A stretch of 64,000 nt of DNA from Plotosus lineatus (GCA_024760905.1 CM045733.1:26298501-26362500); one strand, 5' to 3'. Shown: positions 24,364 through 36,123, counted from the first letter of the stretch. Notes: generated from the sequence alone by a model not told the origin. Numbers and translations are program-made.

Positions 24364-25252
24364 CAGTCGGCCCTCTACTTACGAAAACCTCTGAATACGA
24401 AAACTCCAGGTAACGAAAAACATTTTCCTAAATTTTCGTCCTCTGTATACGAAACAACCTCTTCTTACGAAAAGCGCCAAACGCGCCATTCAAAAATTCA
24501 AACAATGCGCGAGTTGCTCTCTCATTGGCTGTCTCCCAACATCCCACCCCGCTGGTCTCCCATTGGCCAGGACGGAGCTGAACTATACCCATTCCTGTAC
24601 CCATACTTCCTGTTTGTCACACGCGTGAAGGAGAGTTGAACAGGACTGTTGGCTAGTGAGTTTTTTTGAGAGTGATCATTGCAGCGTTATATTTCGTTAT
24701 CCATTATGGACCCCAAGAAAATGATTCCTGGTGACACCGAAAAGAAGCAGCGGGCTCCGTTATCAATCAAAGTGAATATGATAAGCAGGAGATAATAAAA
24801 AAATACCAAAGTTGGATGCGGTTGAGCGAAATCGCAAAGGAGTATGGCGAAAACCCCTCTACAATCGGGACGATATTGAAGCAGAAGGAGACCTTAAAAG
24901 TGGCGATACAGTGACGGAGGCGATTATTTCAGAAAAAGCAACCGCCATATTTAAGGACCTCGTGACTGAAGGTGGGGGTGAGAGTACTTCAGACCAGCAA
25001 TCCCCGGATTTTAAAGCGTCGCATGGGTGGTTCGAGAGATTTAAAAAAAGGTAAATAATTTTCTTTTACTTTTAACATGTATTTCATACAAAATTGGTGT
25101 ACTTTATCATTTTTAAAGGGTTTATGGGGTAGTCTTGAGAGCTTTGGAATGAATCACACGTTTTACATGTAAAATGCACCGCTACTTACGAAAACTCCAG
25201 GCTACGAAAAAGGCACTGGGACGGATTAATTTCGTAAGTAGAGTGCTGACTG
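24364..25252 (+). mobile_element. pogo/Tigger-like transposon, family B, internally deleted
   Basis: Ends cagtcggccctctacttacg and, inverted, cagtcagcactctacttacg, flanked by TA at 24362-24363 and 25253-25254. 889 bp. It carries inverted CCAAT boxes near 24520-24565 and a 5' transposase fragment. Most of the transposase, including the whole DDE region, is missing. Confidence 0.88.
24705..25052 (+). pseudogene. Tigger-like transposase N-terminal fragment (CENP-B-type HTH)
   Basis: Starts MDPKKMIPGDTEKKQ near 24705. Across frameshifts it reads RLSEIAKEYGENPSTIGTIL (psq-type helix-turn-helix) and GDTVTEAIISEKATAIFKDL, ending FKASHGWFERFKKR. This is the DNA-binding half of a pogo/Tigger transposase. 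The catalytic half is absent. Confidence 0.85.
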
Positions 25253-25402
25253 TACTGTTTTAGTTTTAAAACAGAAATAAATTCATACGACAAGAATCTA
25301 ATAGTTTTTAGGATAAATTTAACCATTGTAACCAATGTCTTCTTACATTTTTCAGAATAATATCCTTGATCCTAATCAATCTGGCTTCAAAGCAGCATAT
25401 TC

Positions 25403-25404
<2 letters not shown>

Positions 25405-25497
<93 letters not shown>

Positions 25498-25594
25498 ACA
25501 CATACACACACACGCACACACACACGCACACGCACACAGACCTGCACATGCACACACACACACACGCACACACGCACACGCACGCACCCACACG

Positions 25595-25639
<45 letters not shown>

Positions 25640-25647
25640 ACACACAC

Positions 25648-25695
<48 letters not shown>

Positions 25696-25730
25696 GCACG
25701 CACGCACACACACACACAAACACACACATA
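25405..25730. repeat. Complex (CA)n/(CG CA)n array
   Basis: A 325-bp interrupted CA array with many cgcacg variants. Six frames stay open through most of it, but this is only the dinucleotide period. Confidence 0.97.
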
Positions 25731-26586
25731 TGTTTTATGAAAAGACCAATGCTTTGGAAGATAGAAATATATTTATATAATGAAACAGTTTATTTAGGAT
25801 ACTGTACCAAAAAGATCTGCCTCTCCGCAGCATGTTTTTTTTTTAATTATTAAATGTGGTGGCACAGTGTGATTAAATGTGGTGGAAATTAGTCACGCTT
25901 TGGAATCTGGCAGGAAAAATATTGAAAATTATCTACATGCGACAGAATTTCATCAAGACAAAAGGTGGGGTGGGGGGAGGGGGAGGGGCTTTTCTCTCCA
26001 GCATCTTGTTTTCATCATGGAAGTCGTGTGCGACTGTGGAATAAAATATCACACAATCATTAGATATGATACCAGCTTTCCAGGCATGAACTCTTCAGCC
26101 CCTTCATGCCTCAAGGCTCATAATCAAAAGGTGCCACATGCTGCATGTGCCTTATGTTTCTAATGCCACAAGGTAGGAAGAAGTCAGATATAGTACCTAT
26201 AGTGTACTTATTGGTAAGGTTAGATGGAAACATTTCACCAAATGATAGTGTATCAACGGATAAAGTAAGACTTGCATAAACAAAATGATACAGAATCAAG
26301 TCCTTTGTATGAGGAAGATGTAAAAGAATGAGCTGGATTTGAGAATATATTACCATGTGATTAACACGAGGGTCAGGACTTTGGGGAATGCTCTCGGGCA
26401 TAATTGAGCTTTGGCATGGCTGCTATTAATTGTGTCCAGATCCTGAACCAACAGGCTGCTGACGAGTGATCCAAAAATCCCTGGAGGAGAGACAGATAGA
26501 TGCGTCTGTCACACTGTGCATGAAATTGAAGCTTTGGCAATACACTCCAAAAACCTTTCTTTATTATTATCATCGTTTTTATTTAC

Positions 26587-26588
<2 letters not shown>
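25731..26588. other. Gene-free stretch, nothing recognised
   Basis: No exon or repeat family recognised apart from purine-rich ggtggggtgggg near 25970. Confidence 0.45.
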
Positions 26589-26637
<49 letters not shown>

Positions 26638-26645
26638 TTATTATT
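26588..26645. repeat. (TAT)n trinucleotide array
   Basis: About 18 units with two interruptions, abutting the 3' tail of a minus-strand SINE-A. Confidence 0.97.
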
Positions 26646-26987
26646 TCATTTCATTTTCTGTAACCGCTTAATCCTAATTAGGGTCGTGGGGAGGCTGGCG
26701 CCCATCCCAGCAAACTCCGGGCAAGGGCAGAGTACACCCTGGACAGCTCGCCAGGCCATCGCAGGGCATAAACACGCTGAAGGCTTTGCAGCTCCTCTTG
26801 TCAAAAGTCAGCAATGGTTCTTTTACATGAACCTCACACCATAGACAGTGAGAGACATGGCCGGCCTTCGATAACCCAGTTAGCTGCACTGGGGGGGGAC
26901 AGTGACAACCTTGTGGAAAGTGGGACTCAAACCCCGAACCTTAGGATCAGCAATCCAGCGCCCTATACCACTAGGCCACCACTGCCC
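26646..26987 (-). repeat. SINE-A copy, full length
   Basis: The minus strand begins ggcagtggtggcctagtggt and ends ggattaagcggttacagaaa. It sits between a (TAT)n and a (TAA)n array. Confidence 0.92.

Positions 26988-27045
<58 letters not shown>
26988..27045. repeat. (TAA)n trinucleotide array
   Basis: About 19 units. With the left-hand (TAT)n this forms inverted flanks around the SINE. Confidence 0.97.
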
Positions 27046-27047
<2 letters not shown>

Positions 27048-27082
27048 GTATTATGATTATTCGTTTGTTTGTTTGTTTTTAA

Positions 27083-27366
27083 GGTGTCACAGTGATGAGC
27101 ACTCCTGCCACAAAGGTTCGAGTCCTGGCAAGGTCCTTTCTGACGAGGGCATTTCTGCGTGTTGTTTGCACTTCCCTTGCACGAGTGGATTTCCCCCCTA
27201 GGTATTCTAGTTTCCTCCCACTGTCCAAAAACATCCGCATTAGGCTATTTTAGGATTGTACTCTGCCCTCGCATACAGTCGGCAGAGATGGCTGCCAGCC
27301 TCCCCGCGACTGTAATACGACACTGATAATTAGGATTAAGCGGTTCAGAAAATGAATGAATGAATA
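27083..27366 (+). repeat. SINE-C copy with full tail
   Basis: Head gtgtcacagtgatgagcact, aaaggttcgagtcctgg, middle gagggcatttctgcgtg and the tail ggattaagcggttcagaaaa with gaatgaatga. Confidence 0.8.
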
Positions 27367-27465
27367 ATAATTTCCACAACATATGACACGCCCTCCTGTG
27401 GTGACATGCTTATTATCAAATAATCGTGATAGACAGTTATAATTGATGAAAATATTTTAGCCTGA

Positions 27466-27470
<5 letters not shown>

Positions 27471-27522
<52 letters not shown>
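27471..27522. repeat. (CA)n microsatellite
   Basis: About 26 CA units. Confidence 0.97.
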
Positions 27523-27524
<2 letters not shown>

Positions 27525-27812
27525 GTTAGAGAGTATTGATATGATTGTGTATATACTGATATATATTCCGTGCACAGTAAGAGTTATGTGTCTGGGTCAT
27601 GTCCCTTTGCTAGTGTGCGGCTTCTAACATAAAATATGAGCGTCTCATGAAGTGTCAGATGGCTGATGTGGGCTCGGTAATGCTGTAGTCAGGTCACCTC
27701 AACTCACACGGTGACACAGGTCATCACTCAACATTTCAGTCTGAATTCCTGGAGAGTCCATTCTCTTTTCCTTGCTCCATCAGAACAGTTTGAGCAAACT
27801 TCTATTGTCATG

Positions 27813-27815
<3 letters not shown>

Positions 27816-27879
<64 letters not shown>
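27816..27879. repeat. (TC)n microsatellite
   Basis: About 31 TC units. Confidence 0.97.
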
Positions 27880-27882
<3 letters not shown>

Positions 27883-29085
27883 TCCTCCCATGCTGGACAC
27901 TGACACACTCTTCTGAACATTTACAAACCACCTTGTCAGACGCAGCAGAGGAGGGAGGTCTGCCAATGTCACTGTCTACCAGAGCGACTAAAAATACCCT
28001 CTCTTCATCACAGACCATCTGATTGGTCTCATCAAACAGCCCAACATCTGTTCCTCCCCAGAGAATTAGACAAGTAGTGCCTGGATAAAGAATGGCGCAG
28101 CGAGACAGTGGACTTTCAGTACAACTCCACAGGGATCTTTTAACTCTGTCACACACTGTTGCTGCCTTGATTTCCAAACTATCCAGCATTAAGCTCAGTG
28201 CATCTTCAGGGCATCCATTCCAGATAAAGACAAAAACATGGCATAACATTCAGCCTCTAAACAAATGGAATGTTTTCAGTTCTCTACCCCAGCAAGCTGG
28301 ATTTGAAATTGTGACTCCAAGATGAAAACGCAGAATCTCAGCTTGAATTCCAGTGTGGTGTTCATTACTAGCTGATGCCCTTGATGAGTAATGACTAATG
28401 AATTCATGCTGGCCCACATTTATCATTTCATCTGGCTCACAAATCACAGCGATGAACGCTTCTTCATTGGACTGCCAGGACACAGAACACAGCCATACTC
28501 GAACAAGAAAAAAAAAAAAAAAAACCCACACATCCCAGTGTAGAGCTCAGACCTGAGCCACTTTTAGCCAAAAATGGAAATGCGACATAAACACTTGTCC
28601 CAATTGAGCTAGTTTTGGTTCCGATTCAAACAGAGCACAGACCTCAGCTCTCCCAGCTTTATTCGCAGATGGAGAATTACGCTTCCCCCTGTGGCCTGTA
28701 CAGCAATCGTTTTTGAGCTCTGGATTTTTGTCTCCAGGTGCATTCTGTGTGATTTGCATGTCTTTGTCTTATCGTCCAATGTTGGGAAATCCTTCAAGCC
28801 CTTCTGGATCTGGTTCTGGGTCACGCTCAAAATTTAATCACTTCTTTGATGGCCCAAGACCCACATTTGTTGAAGATTTCAGAGCAATCCATCCATTAAT
28901 TTTAGAATAATCCTGGTCACAAGCATACACACAAACAGACAGAGACATAGCACCAATCTCATAACCTCCCCATCGGTAGACGTTACAAATTTCTTCACTC
29001 GTAATTCTGTCTTTTTTGACCCACAACACTTTCACTATTCTGTTCTTTAGTCTTATCCAAATTTGTATCTGGGAACTTCTGCAAT
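27880..29085. other. Gene-free stretch, nothing recognised
   Basis: Apparently single-copy sequence. A 173-codon minus-strand open frame (27728-28249) crosses the (TC)n array and has no recognisable domain, so it is not called. Confidence 0.45.
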
Positions 29086-29086
29086 G

Positions 29087-29340
29087 TGGGCAGTGTACGG
29101 TGGTATAGTGGTCCAGCGAGGGCATTTCTGTGTAGAGTTTGCATGTTCTTCCCATGCTTGTAGGGGTTTACTCAGGGTACTGTGGTTTCCTTTCACAGGC
29201 CAAAGACATGGACATCAGGATAACGTCTTCTTCTTCTTAATATTCCAAATTGTCTCGGGTATGAGTGTGGCCTTCATACATGGTTGGGTGAGCATAGAAC
29301 ATCACTACAGTGTGTAGATCAATCAGGTGTGACAGTGATG
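29087..29340 (+). repeat. SINE-C copy
   Basis: Contains acggtggtatagtggtccag, gagggcatttctgtgtagag, tttgcatgttcttcccatg and ggccaaagacatggacatca. Confidence 0.72.
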
Positions 29341-29359
29341 TGACAATGTTTGGGTCATA

Positions 29360-29945
29360 TCTTCTTTTCCTTTCGTTTGTTCCCTTTCAAGCATCGCCAC
29401 AGCGATTCATCTGCCGCCATCCTCATGGAAGTCAGATATTAAAGATTCACATGTTCGATTTGGTGTAGGTTTTTACATCGGATCCCCTTCCTGACACGAC
29501 CCTTTAGCAAGGGGCAGAAACACGCCGAACGGCTATGCAGCTACTCTTTATGAAAGTCAGCAATGGTTCTTTTATATCAGCGGTGCTCAATCCTGCTCCT
29601 GGAGATCTACCTTCAAGAAGACACTCGCTCCAACCCTTACCACCTAACCATCCAATCATCTCATAAAGACCTGACTGGATCTTACATGTCAAGTGGACAA
29701 CATAAGGGTTGGAGATAAAGTCATCTGGAAGGTAGATCTCCAGGAGCAGGATTGAGCATGAGGTTTTACATGAACCTTTCACCATAGACAGTGAGAGACA
29801 TGGTCCGCCTTTGATAACCCAGTTGGCTGCACTGGGGGTGGGGGTGGGGGCGGGGGTGGGGGCAGTGACAACCTTGCGGAGAGTGGGACTCGAACCCCCA
29901 ACCATTAGGATCAGCCACCTTTTACCACCAGGCCACCACTGCCCC
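29360..29945 (-). repeat. SINE-B copy interrupted by a small MITE
   Basis: The minus strand shows the SINE-A-type head (ggtggcctggtggt) and body, then an RTE-type tail (ggaaggggatccgatgtaaa, cgctgtggcgatgc, aaaggaaaagaag). The body is split at 29578-29765. Confidence 0.85.
29578..29765. mobile_element. Small inverted-repeat MITE inside SINE-B
   Basis: About 190 bp. The left end gtgctcaatcctgctcctgg and the right end ccaggagcaggattgagcat are inverse complements, extending inward through agatctacctt. The SINE-B body resumes correctly after it, so it is a clean later insertion. Confidence 0.88.
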
Positions 29946-30345
29946 ACAATGTGTGGATCATATAATATGTGATATCATAACAACGAGACATAGAGACACA
30001 GACTGAAGACATGAGACATTCAACAGACAGCAATTAAAACCACCATGTGAGTGTATAGAGAATAAACAAGCTGAAACAAAATATGACTTTCGAGCTGTTG
30101 AGGTCAAGTTAGGTAAAAAAGAAAAAAGAATGTGATTGAACAGACCATGAAAGAGCATGAATGCAAATAAATAAATAAATATCAATTCTTGCAATTCTAA
30201 AGTTTTGGCTGCCAAACTGATCAATAATAAATGCACGTCAAAAAAGAATGACAGCCAGAAAGAAAACACAGCAGCACAAACTTTGAACATTTCGTGCAAA
30301 AAAACCCCCAAACAAACAAATAATTGTGAAGCCTGATAGAGTGCA
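29946..30345. other. Gene-free stretch, nothing recognised
   Basis: AT-rich with A-runs. No exon recognised. Confidence 0.45.
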
Positions 30346-30354
30346 AGACGTATC

Positions 30355-30620
30355 TCATATTATCTCATTTTTATCATATTTTGTCTCCCCTCACCTTTAT
30401 CTCATACCTAACCTTATTTTGTCTTTTCTTTTCTTTTCTTAACTTATCGTGTGTTATTTTATCTTATCTCCTTTCACTTTATCTCATCTTATCTTATATA
30501 ATTTTATGTTATCTTGTATCTTATCTTATTTTATCCAACTTCCTCTCATCTTATCTCATCTTAGGTTTTTTTTTATCATATCTTATCATATCTCATTTTT
30601 ATCTCATCTTATCTCATTTA
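30355..30620. repeat. Degenerate (TTATC)n minisatellite
   Basis: Imperfect repeats of tcttatctca-like pentanucleotides. The same repeat continues at 30781-30805 after an inserted LINE tail. Confidence 0.85.
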
Positions 30621-30780
30621 TGGATGTGCTGAAGGAGGACATGAAGATAGTTGGTGTAAGAGAAGAAGATGCAGAGGATAGGGTGGGATGGAGGCAGATG
30701 ATTTGCTGTGGCGACCCCTGAAGGGAACAGCCGAAAGGAAAAGAAGAAGAAGAAGAAGAAGAAGAAGAAGAAGAAAAAAG
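30620..30780 (+). mobile_element. RTE-type LINE 3' end fragment
   Basis: Encodes MDVLKEDMKIVGVREEDAED and continues ggatagggtgggatggaggc to gctgtggcgacccctgaagg, gccgaaaggaaaag, then (AAG)n. It is inserted in the TTATC minisatellite and truncated at its 5' end. Confidence 0.85.
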
Positions 30781-30805
30781 ATCTCATCTTGTCTTATCTC
30801 GTTCT

Positions 30806-31340
30806 TGTGAAAACCTTATTTTAGTAGAGGATGCATATTTCTACAAAACTCCTGTAAATTTGCTTGAATAGATTCTATAATGATGAGAACAACTCTGCTG
30901 ATGGAAACAAATACACCACCTTTATTTGCGGACGGATGTCTTGGCTGTAAGGTTGTTAGAAAAACTAGATCCCTGGCAGCACAAATCATGTCCAACACTT
31001 CCAAAGTGTGCAGACAGCTCGTCAGCCTGAAGCAGGACACTGACCTCGAGCACACAGACGCGCAGGGGAGCGTTTCAGAGACATGTCCTGTCTGGACCGT
31101 TATTGTTCCGATACTGCAACATCAACACGGTGATATGTTTTTGATTTTCAAGTAATTTCACCTCCACGTTCATACGCCATTAATGCCGTGAAAAGACAGT
31201 CGTAGGAATTATATACAGACAGGAAGTAATTTCTGCTTCGTTTATTTGCAGCTAATAATGATTAATTAAGAAGAATTTTCTAAACGAGTACCCATTGGGA
31301 AGTAATTGGAGTTCATCCCCCCACCCCCCCTCTCTTCCTG
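30806..31340. other. Gene-free stretch, nothing recognised
   Basis: A 91-codon plus-strand frame at 30880-31155 has no domain I recognise and no splice support. Confidence 0.4.
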
Positions 31341-31521
31341 CCTGTCCCTGTCCCTGTCTGACTCTCTCTCGCTCTCTCGCTCTCTCTCTCCTACCATATC
31401 TGTCTGACTGTCTCTCTCTCTCTCTTTCTCTCTCGCTCTCTGTGTCTCTCCTATCATATCTGTCTGTGTCTCTCTCTCTCTCTCTGTCCCTCTCTGTCCT
31501 GTGTCCTTCTCTCTCTCTCAC

Positions 31522-31567
<46 letters not shown>

Positions 31568-31674
31568 TGTCTATGTCTCTTCCACCATCTCTGTCTATGT
31601 GTGTCTCTGTCTGTATGTCTCTCGTTCTCCACCCCTCTCTCTTCCTCTCTCTCTCTCGCTCTCTCTTTCTCTTG

Positions 31675-31712
<38 letters not shown>

Positions 31713-31730
31713 TGTCTGTCTCCTCCATCA

Positions 31731-31771
<41 letters not shown>

Positions 31772-31878
31772 TTCTTTCTTCCTCTCTCTCTCTCTCTCTC
31801 TCTCTGTCTGTCTGTCTGTCTGTGTCTCTCCCACTATATCTCTCTGTGTGTCTCTCTATCTATGTGTGTCTCTATCTG

Positions 31879-31973
<95 letters not shown>

Positions 31974-32157
31974 CACACACACTGTCTATGTCTCTTCCAT
32001 CATCTCTATCTATGTGTGTCTCTGTCTGTATGTCTCTCGTTCCCCCCCCTTCCTGTCTCTCTCGCTCGCTCTCTCTCTCTGTCTGTCTGTCTGTCTGTGT
32101 CTCTCCCACTATATCTGTCTGTGTGTCTCTCTATCTATGTGTGTCTCTGTCTGTATG

Positions 32158-32197
<40 letters not shown>

Positions 32198-32200
32198 TGT

Positions 32201-32235
<35 letters not shown>

Positions 32236-32428
32236 TCTATGTCTCTTCCATCATCTCTATCTATGTGTGTCTCTGTCTGTATGTCTCTCGTCCCCCCCTT
32301 CCTGTCTCTCTCGCTCTCTCTCTCGCTCTCTCTTTCTCTCGTCTCTCTCTCTCTCTCTCTCTGTCTGTTTGTCCCTCTCTGTCTATGTCTCTTCCACCAT
32401 CTACAGTATGTCTATATATGTCTCTGTC

Positions 32429-32479
<51 letters not shown>

Positions 32480-32535
32480 ATCTCTCTATCTCTGTCTCAG
32501 TCACTCTCTGTCTATTTCTCTCACTCTGTCTTACA
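31340..32535. repeat. 1.2-kb pyrimidine satellite with higher-order units
   Basis: (TC)n/(TGTC)n sequence on the plus strand. Inside it, a longer unit recurs about four times: a (CA)n block followed by ctgtctatgtctcttccatc, tatgtgtgtctctgtctgta and tgtctctcgt (CA blocks near 31554, 31703, 31931 and 32204). Spacing varies from about 150 to 275 bp. Confidence 0.93.
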
Positions 32536-32540
32536 TTCAT

Positions 32541-32981
32541 GATGCATTTTCTGTATTTCTTATTTAAATTTGAGTTGAAATGAGAGGCCAGCTAATTCGG
32601 TTTAAATCATATATCACTCTAAATATACTATAAATATAAAATACGTTTATTATTCGCCGTAGCGCGCTATGATGTCTGGCCCATGGTAACGCATGACGTT
32701 AACTACATTTGCTATAGAATTAGAACTTGAGGGTACAACTGAGGGACAAAACAGAGTCTTGACACATTCTCTAGCGAACTCTTGGACCTGCGCACTGCAT
32801 TGTATGTTACATGCCATGGGTTTGACCTTGAAAGTCCCCATTCCCAGGTCTGCTTCACTGAGATCTCAGGGTGCACAGATATAGTATTACTTGCTCACTG
32901 TCTGACTCGGAGAGCTTCACTTGTGAGCTATGGGTTTGTCCCTGAGCTGGTAATGTCCTCTGTGTTCAGTAAAATTGTGAG

Positions 32982-33015
<34 letters not shown>

Positions 33016-33585
33016 AGAATGATGCATTCAGGACTTGGTAATGGAGCAAAATAAGAAGCAATCATTTTTGATGTGGCTGTTCTGAGGACGGAAGGACGAT
33101 GCTTACCCATAATGCAAATGCCTCCCTTGTTAAATAGCATAAGATTTTTTCATGCCTGAAGAAAGCAATCCTGCTCAATGGAGATAGAGTGACCAAGTAA
33201 GCATTTATAATGCACATTAACACCAAAACAGTTGGAAATTGAAAGTCATTTAAAGTGTAGATCTAGTGTAAATAAAAGCCTGATTACATACTCCAGCAAG
33301 CCTTTTAAAATGCTGCTGCTTTGCTGTATAATAATAAAACAATACAGCACTTTCTGAAGGGTCAGTCTTGCTTTAGTGATCCTTTTTTCTTTTCTTTTTT
33401 TAGAAACATTGGTGCTCTCTCTTGACAACAGTGTTACCTAGTGGTGAAGTGAAGAAGTGCAGCCTGAAATGTTAATCCAGCCATGAAATGAAATGTTGGA
33501 ATTTACTGGTTACTGGTGTGTTGACACGTTTCTGGCATCACTGGCCCTTGCATGTATCCGGTCTCTCTTCGTAAGGGCAGAATTG
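32541..33585. other. Gene-free stretch with T27 run
   Basis: A T-run lies at 32987-33013. Nothing else recognised. Confidence 0.45.
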
Positions 33586-33587
33586 CT

Positions 33588-33842
33588 CCTGGACAGCTCG
33601 CCAGGCCATCACAGGGCAGAAACACGCTGACGGCTTTGCAGCGACTCTTGTCTAAAAGTCAGCAATGGTTCTTTTACATGAACCTCACACCATAGACAGT
33701 GACAGACATGGCCGGCTTTTGATAACCCAGTTAGCTGCACTGGGGGGAGTGGACAGTGACAAACCTTGTGGAGAGTGGGACTCGAACCCCCAACTTTAGG
33801 ATCAGCGATCCAGCCCCTTCATCACCAGGCCAGCACTGCCAC
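33588..33842 (-). repeat. SINE-A/B copy lacking the 3' tail
   Basis: Head and body only (minus strand): ggtctgatgaaggggctgga-like head, ggttcgagtccc complement, gctgactttt. It stops at gctgtccaggagc before the tail. Confidence 0.8.
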
Positions 33843-34027
33843 AGTGTTGGAATTTAGGTTTATATACGCGGTATATATTCAACAAGTTGAAATTGTAACC
33901 AGTGCAGATGATGTTTGTTCACTCTGAGCATAAAAGAAAGAAGAAGAAAAAAGAAAGAAATATAAATATGCTTACTTATTAAAAAGACACTAATTTATTA
34001 AAGTGCAATGGGATCAATTAGGGCAAC

Positions 34028-34685
34028 ACTATAATGTCATGGTTGGCATGTCCGCCTCGCAATAAGGAGGTTCTGGATTTGGCAAAAGCAGTTCTATGTG
34101 GACTTTGCATGTTCTTTACATTGTCTTGTGCTTGTGTCGGTTCCTCTGGGTTCTCCAGTGTCCTTCTACAGACCAAAGACATTCGGCACGCTAGGCTAAT
34201 TAGCTGCTCCTCATTGTCTCTAGGGGGCCGGTGGTGTCGTGGTTTGGGTGCTGTGCTCATGATCGGGAGGTTGTGAGTTCGAATCCCACTGAGACCCTCA
34301 CTGTGCTAAGACCCCTGGGCAAGGTCTCAACCACAAGTGTGCCTCTGTTCACCCAGCAGTATAAATGGGTACCAGTAAAAAATATACTGGGAAGGTAACC
34401 TGCGATGGACTAGCGTCCCATCCAGGCGGAGTTGGACTCCTGGTCACTTCACGCTACGGAAACCGGGGATAAGCACCGGACTGATGAGCCACGAGGCTTG
34501 GGTGTAAAAACCCAACAGGCTTTACCTTTACCTACCATTGTCTCTAGGTGTGTATGTGTTGGCCTTGAGATGGACTGGTAAGCTGTTCAGGGTGTACCCT
34601 GCCTGTGCGCAGAGGTGGCTGAGATTGCCTCCACCTCGCAGCAACCCTAGTACGATTAAACAGTTTGGGAAGTGAAGGAATGAAT
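34028..34685 (+). repeat. SINE-C copy split by SINE-D
   Basis: SINE-C sequence at 34028-34224 resumes at 34549-34685 with gtgtatgtgttggccttgag and a diverged tail (acgattaaacagtttgggaa). Confidence 0.82.
34225..34535 (+). repeat. SINE-D copy nested in SINE-C
   Basis: A complete SINE-D: ccggtggtgtcgtggtttgg, gagttcgaatccc (box B), gtataaatgggtaccagt, cggggataagcaccgg. It is flanked by the exact 13-bp duplication cattgtctctagg at 34212-34224 and 34536-34548. Confidence 0.92.
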
Positions 34686-34737
34686 AGAATAAGGTTACTG
34701 CAGGTTGTGACTGATTTAAAAATGTAATTTTTCCAAA

Positions 34738-35038
34738 TGGGCAGTGGTGGCCTGGTGGTAAAAGTGCTGGATCACTGATCCAAAGGTTGGAGGTTCGTGT
34801 CCCACTCTTCACAAGGTTGTCACTGTCTCCCCGGCATATGTCTGTCACTGTCTATGGTGAGAGGTTCATGTAAAAGAACCCGTGCTGACTTTCGACAAGA
34901 GTAGCTGCATAGTCGTTAGTGTGTTTCCGCCCTGTGATGGCCTGGAGAGCCGTCCAGGGTGTACTCTGCCCTCGTTCAGAGTTGGCAGGGATGGACACCA
35001 ATCCTAATTAGGGTTGAGCGGTTACAGAAAATGATCTG
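34738..35038 (+). repeat. SINE-A copy with target duplication
   Basis: Head gggcagtggtggcctggtgg to tail gggttgagcggttacagaaa. Flanks aatttttccaaa (34726-34737) and aatttttctaaa (35039-35050) differ by one base. Confidence 0.9.
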
Positions 35039-35050
35039 AATTTTTCTAAA

Positions 35051-35732
35051 CACTGCTCCACCACTTCAGGTTTCTCCGGTACGCTCACAATTCCTGTATT
35101 TTTACACGCGATATCTACAAGAGCCGCAAGCTGGAGACGGAGAACAGCTTTAAACTCGATTATTCGTCCTCATGTATTTGCATAAATTTAAGAAAATACT
35201 GCTGATCTATATGTAACCTTATATAGATTTAAAAAAAAAAAAAAATCGAGAAGCGTTCAGGACGCTGCTGTCTGAGTCGACTGATGAATGTAAATGATTC
35301 TGCTGGAAACGCGAGGGCCGCGGGCGTGGAGTTTGAAACACAATATTGACAAGTTCTATTAAGTGTTTCTGTGCATGCACGCTTCAATTCTATACGCCTA
35401 CGAAGTCAGGCTTCTTCATACATTTTAATGCTGCTGGCACTTTCTGATAAGGTCACAGTAATAAAGTAAACAAATTAGCATAAAGTCCTCGCCATATTGT
35501 TTTATGAAGACCGACAAACACCGGCCAAGCTTGGAGATCATTGGAAGAAAAACTCCATGAAGAATAAAATGAAGCATAAAATTGGAAGTATGCTTGACGT
35601 GTAACGCTGAGTAAGAGCAGTGACCCGCTTGGAATAATCGACATAAATGCCCACAGACATGTTTATTATCATAAAAAAAAAAAAAAATGTGCACATGTAT
35701 GTACTCAATGTTTTACCAAACTAACTCAATGT
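35051..35732. other. Gene-free stretch, nothing recognised
   Basis: No exon or repeat family recognised. Short A-runs at 35229-35245 and 35672-35687. Confidence 0.45.
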
Positions 35733-35734
35733 AA

Positions 35735-35875
35735 CGGTGACCCGGTGATGTAATGGACAGCACGTCCGTCTCACAGCAAGAAGGTCATGGGTTCAAGTCG
35801 ACAATATTTCTGTATGGAGTTTGTATGCTGGCTCAATGCGGTACAGGTACACCAGTGTCCTCCCACAGTCCATAG

Positions 35876-35916
<41 letters not shown>

Positions 35917-36040
35917 GGCCCTGCAATAGCTGGCAGAGCTGCTTTGGGTGTACGTCACCACTGATGAGTCAGCTGAGATGGGCTCCAACCTCCCTGTGGC
36001 CCAAGTAGGATTAAGTGGTCCAGTGCTTGAATGAATGGAC
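35735..36040 (+). repeat. SINE-C copy with internal (GT)n
   Basis: Contains ggtgacccggtgatgtaatg, ctcacagcaagaaggtcatg, (GT)n at 35880-35915, and the tail taggattaagtggtccagtg. Confidence 0.8.
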
Positions 36041-36092
36041 CTTCTGATCACCAGGAATTAGTAATACGTAACTCAAATCAATGGAACTTTTT

Positions 36093-36123
<31 letters not shown>

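Noticed and set aside
25308..25853. Cys/Val- and His/Thr-rich frames
   Set aside because: Translation of the complex (CA)n array; no composition or domain of a real protein.
27728..28249. A 173-codon minus-strand frame
   Set aside because: It reads through a (TC)n array; the remaining parts have no recognisable domain or splice signals that link to anything.
31540..32300. Regularly recurring units resembling a CRISPR array
   Set aside because: Units are low-complexity, unequal in length and spacing, in a vertebrate genome; not a CRISPR array.
31295..32583. Open frames of up to 415 codons made of Ser/Leu/Thr-His
   Set aside because: They translate the (TC)n/(CA)n satellite; all frames stay open because a dinucleotide repeat rarely makes stop codons.
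34225..34300. tRNA gene in the SINE-D head
   Set aside because: Box B is good, but the element continues for about 300 bp with target duplications, so it is a retroposed SINE.
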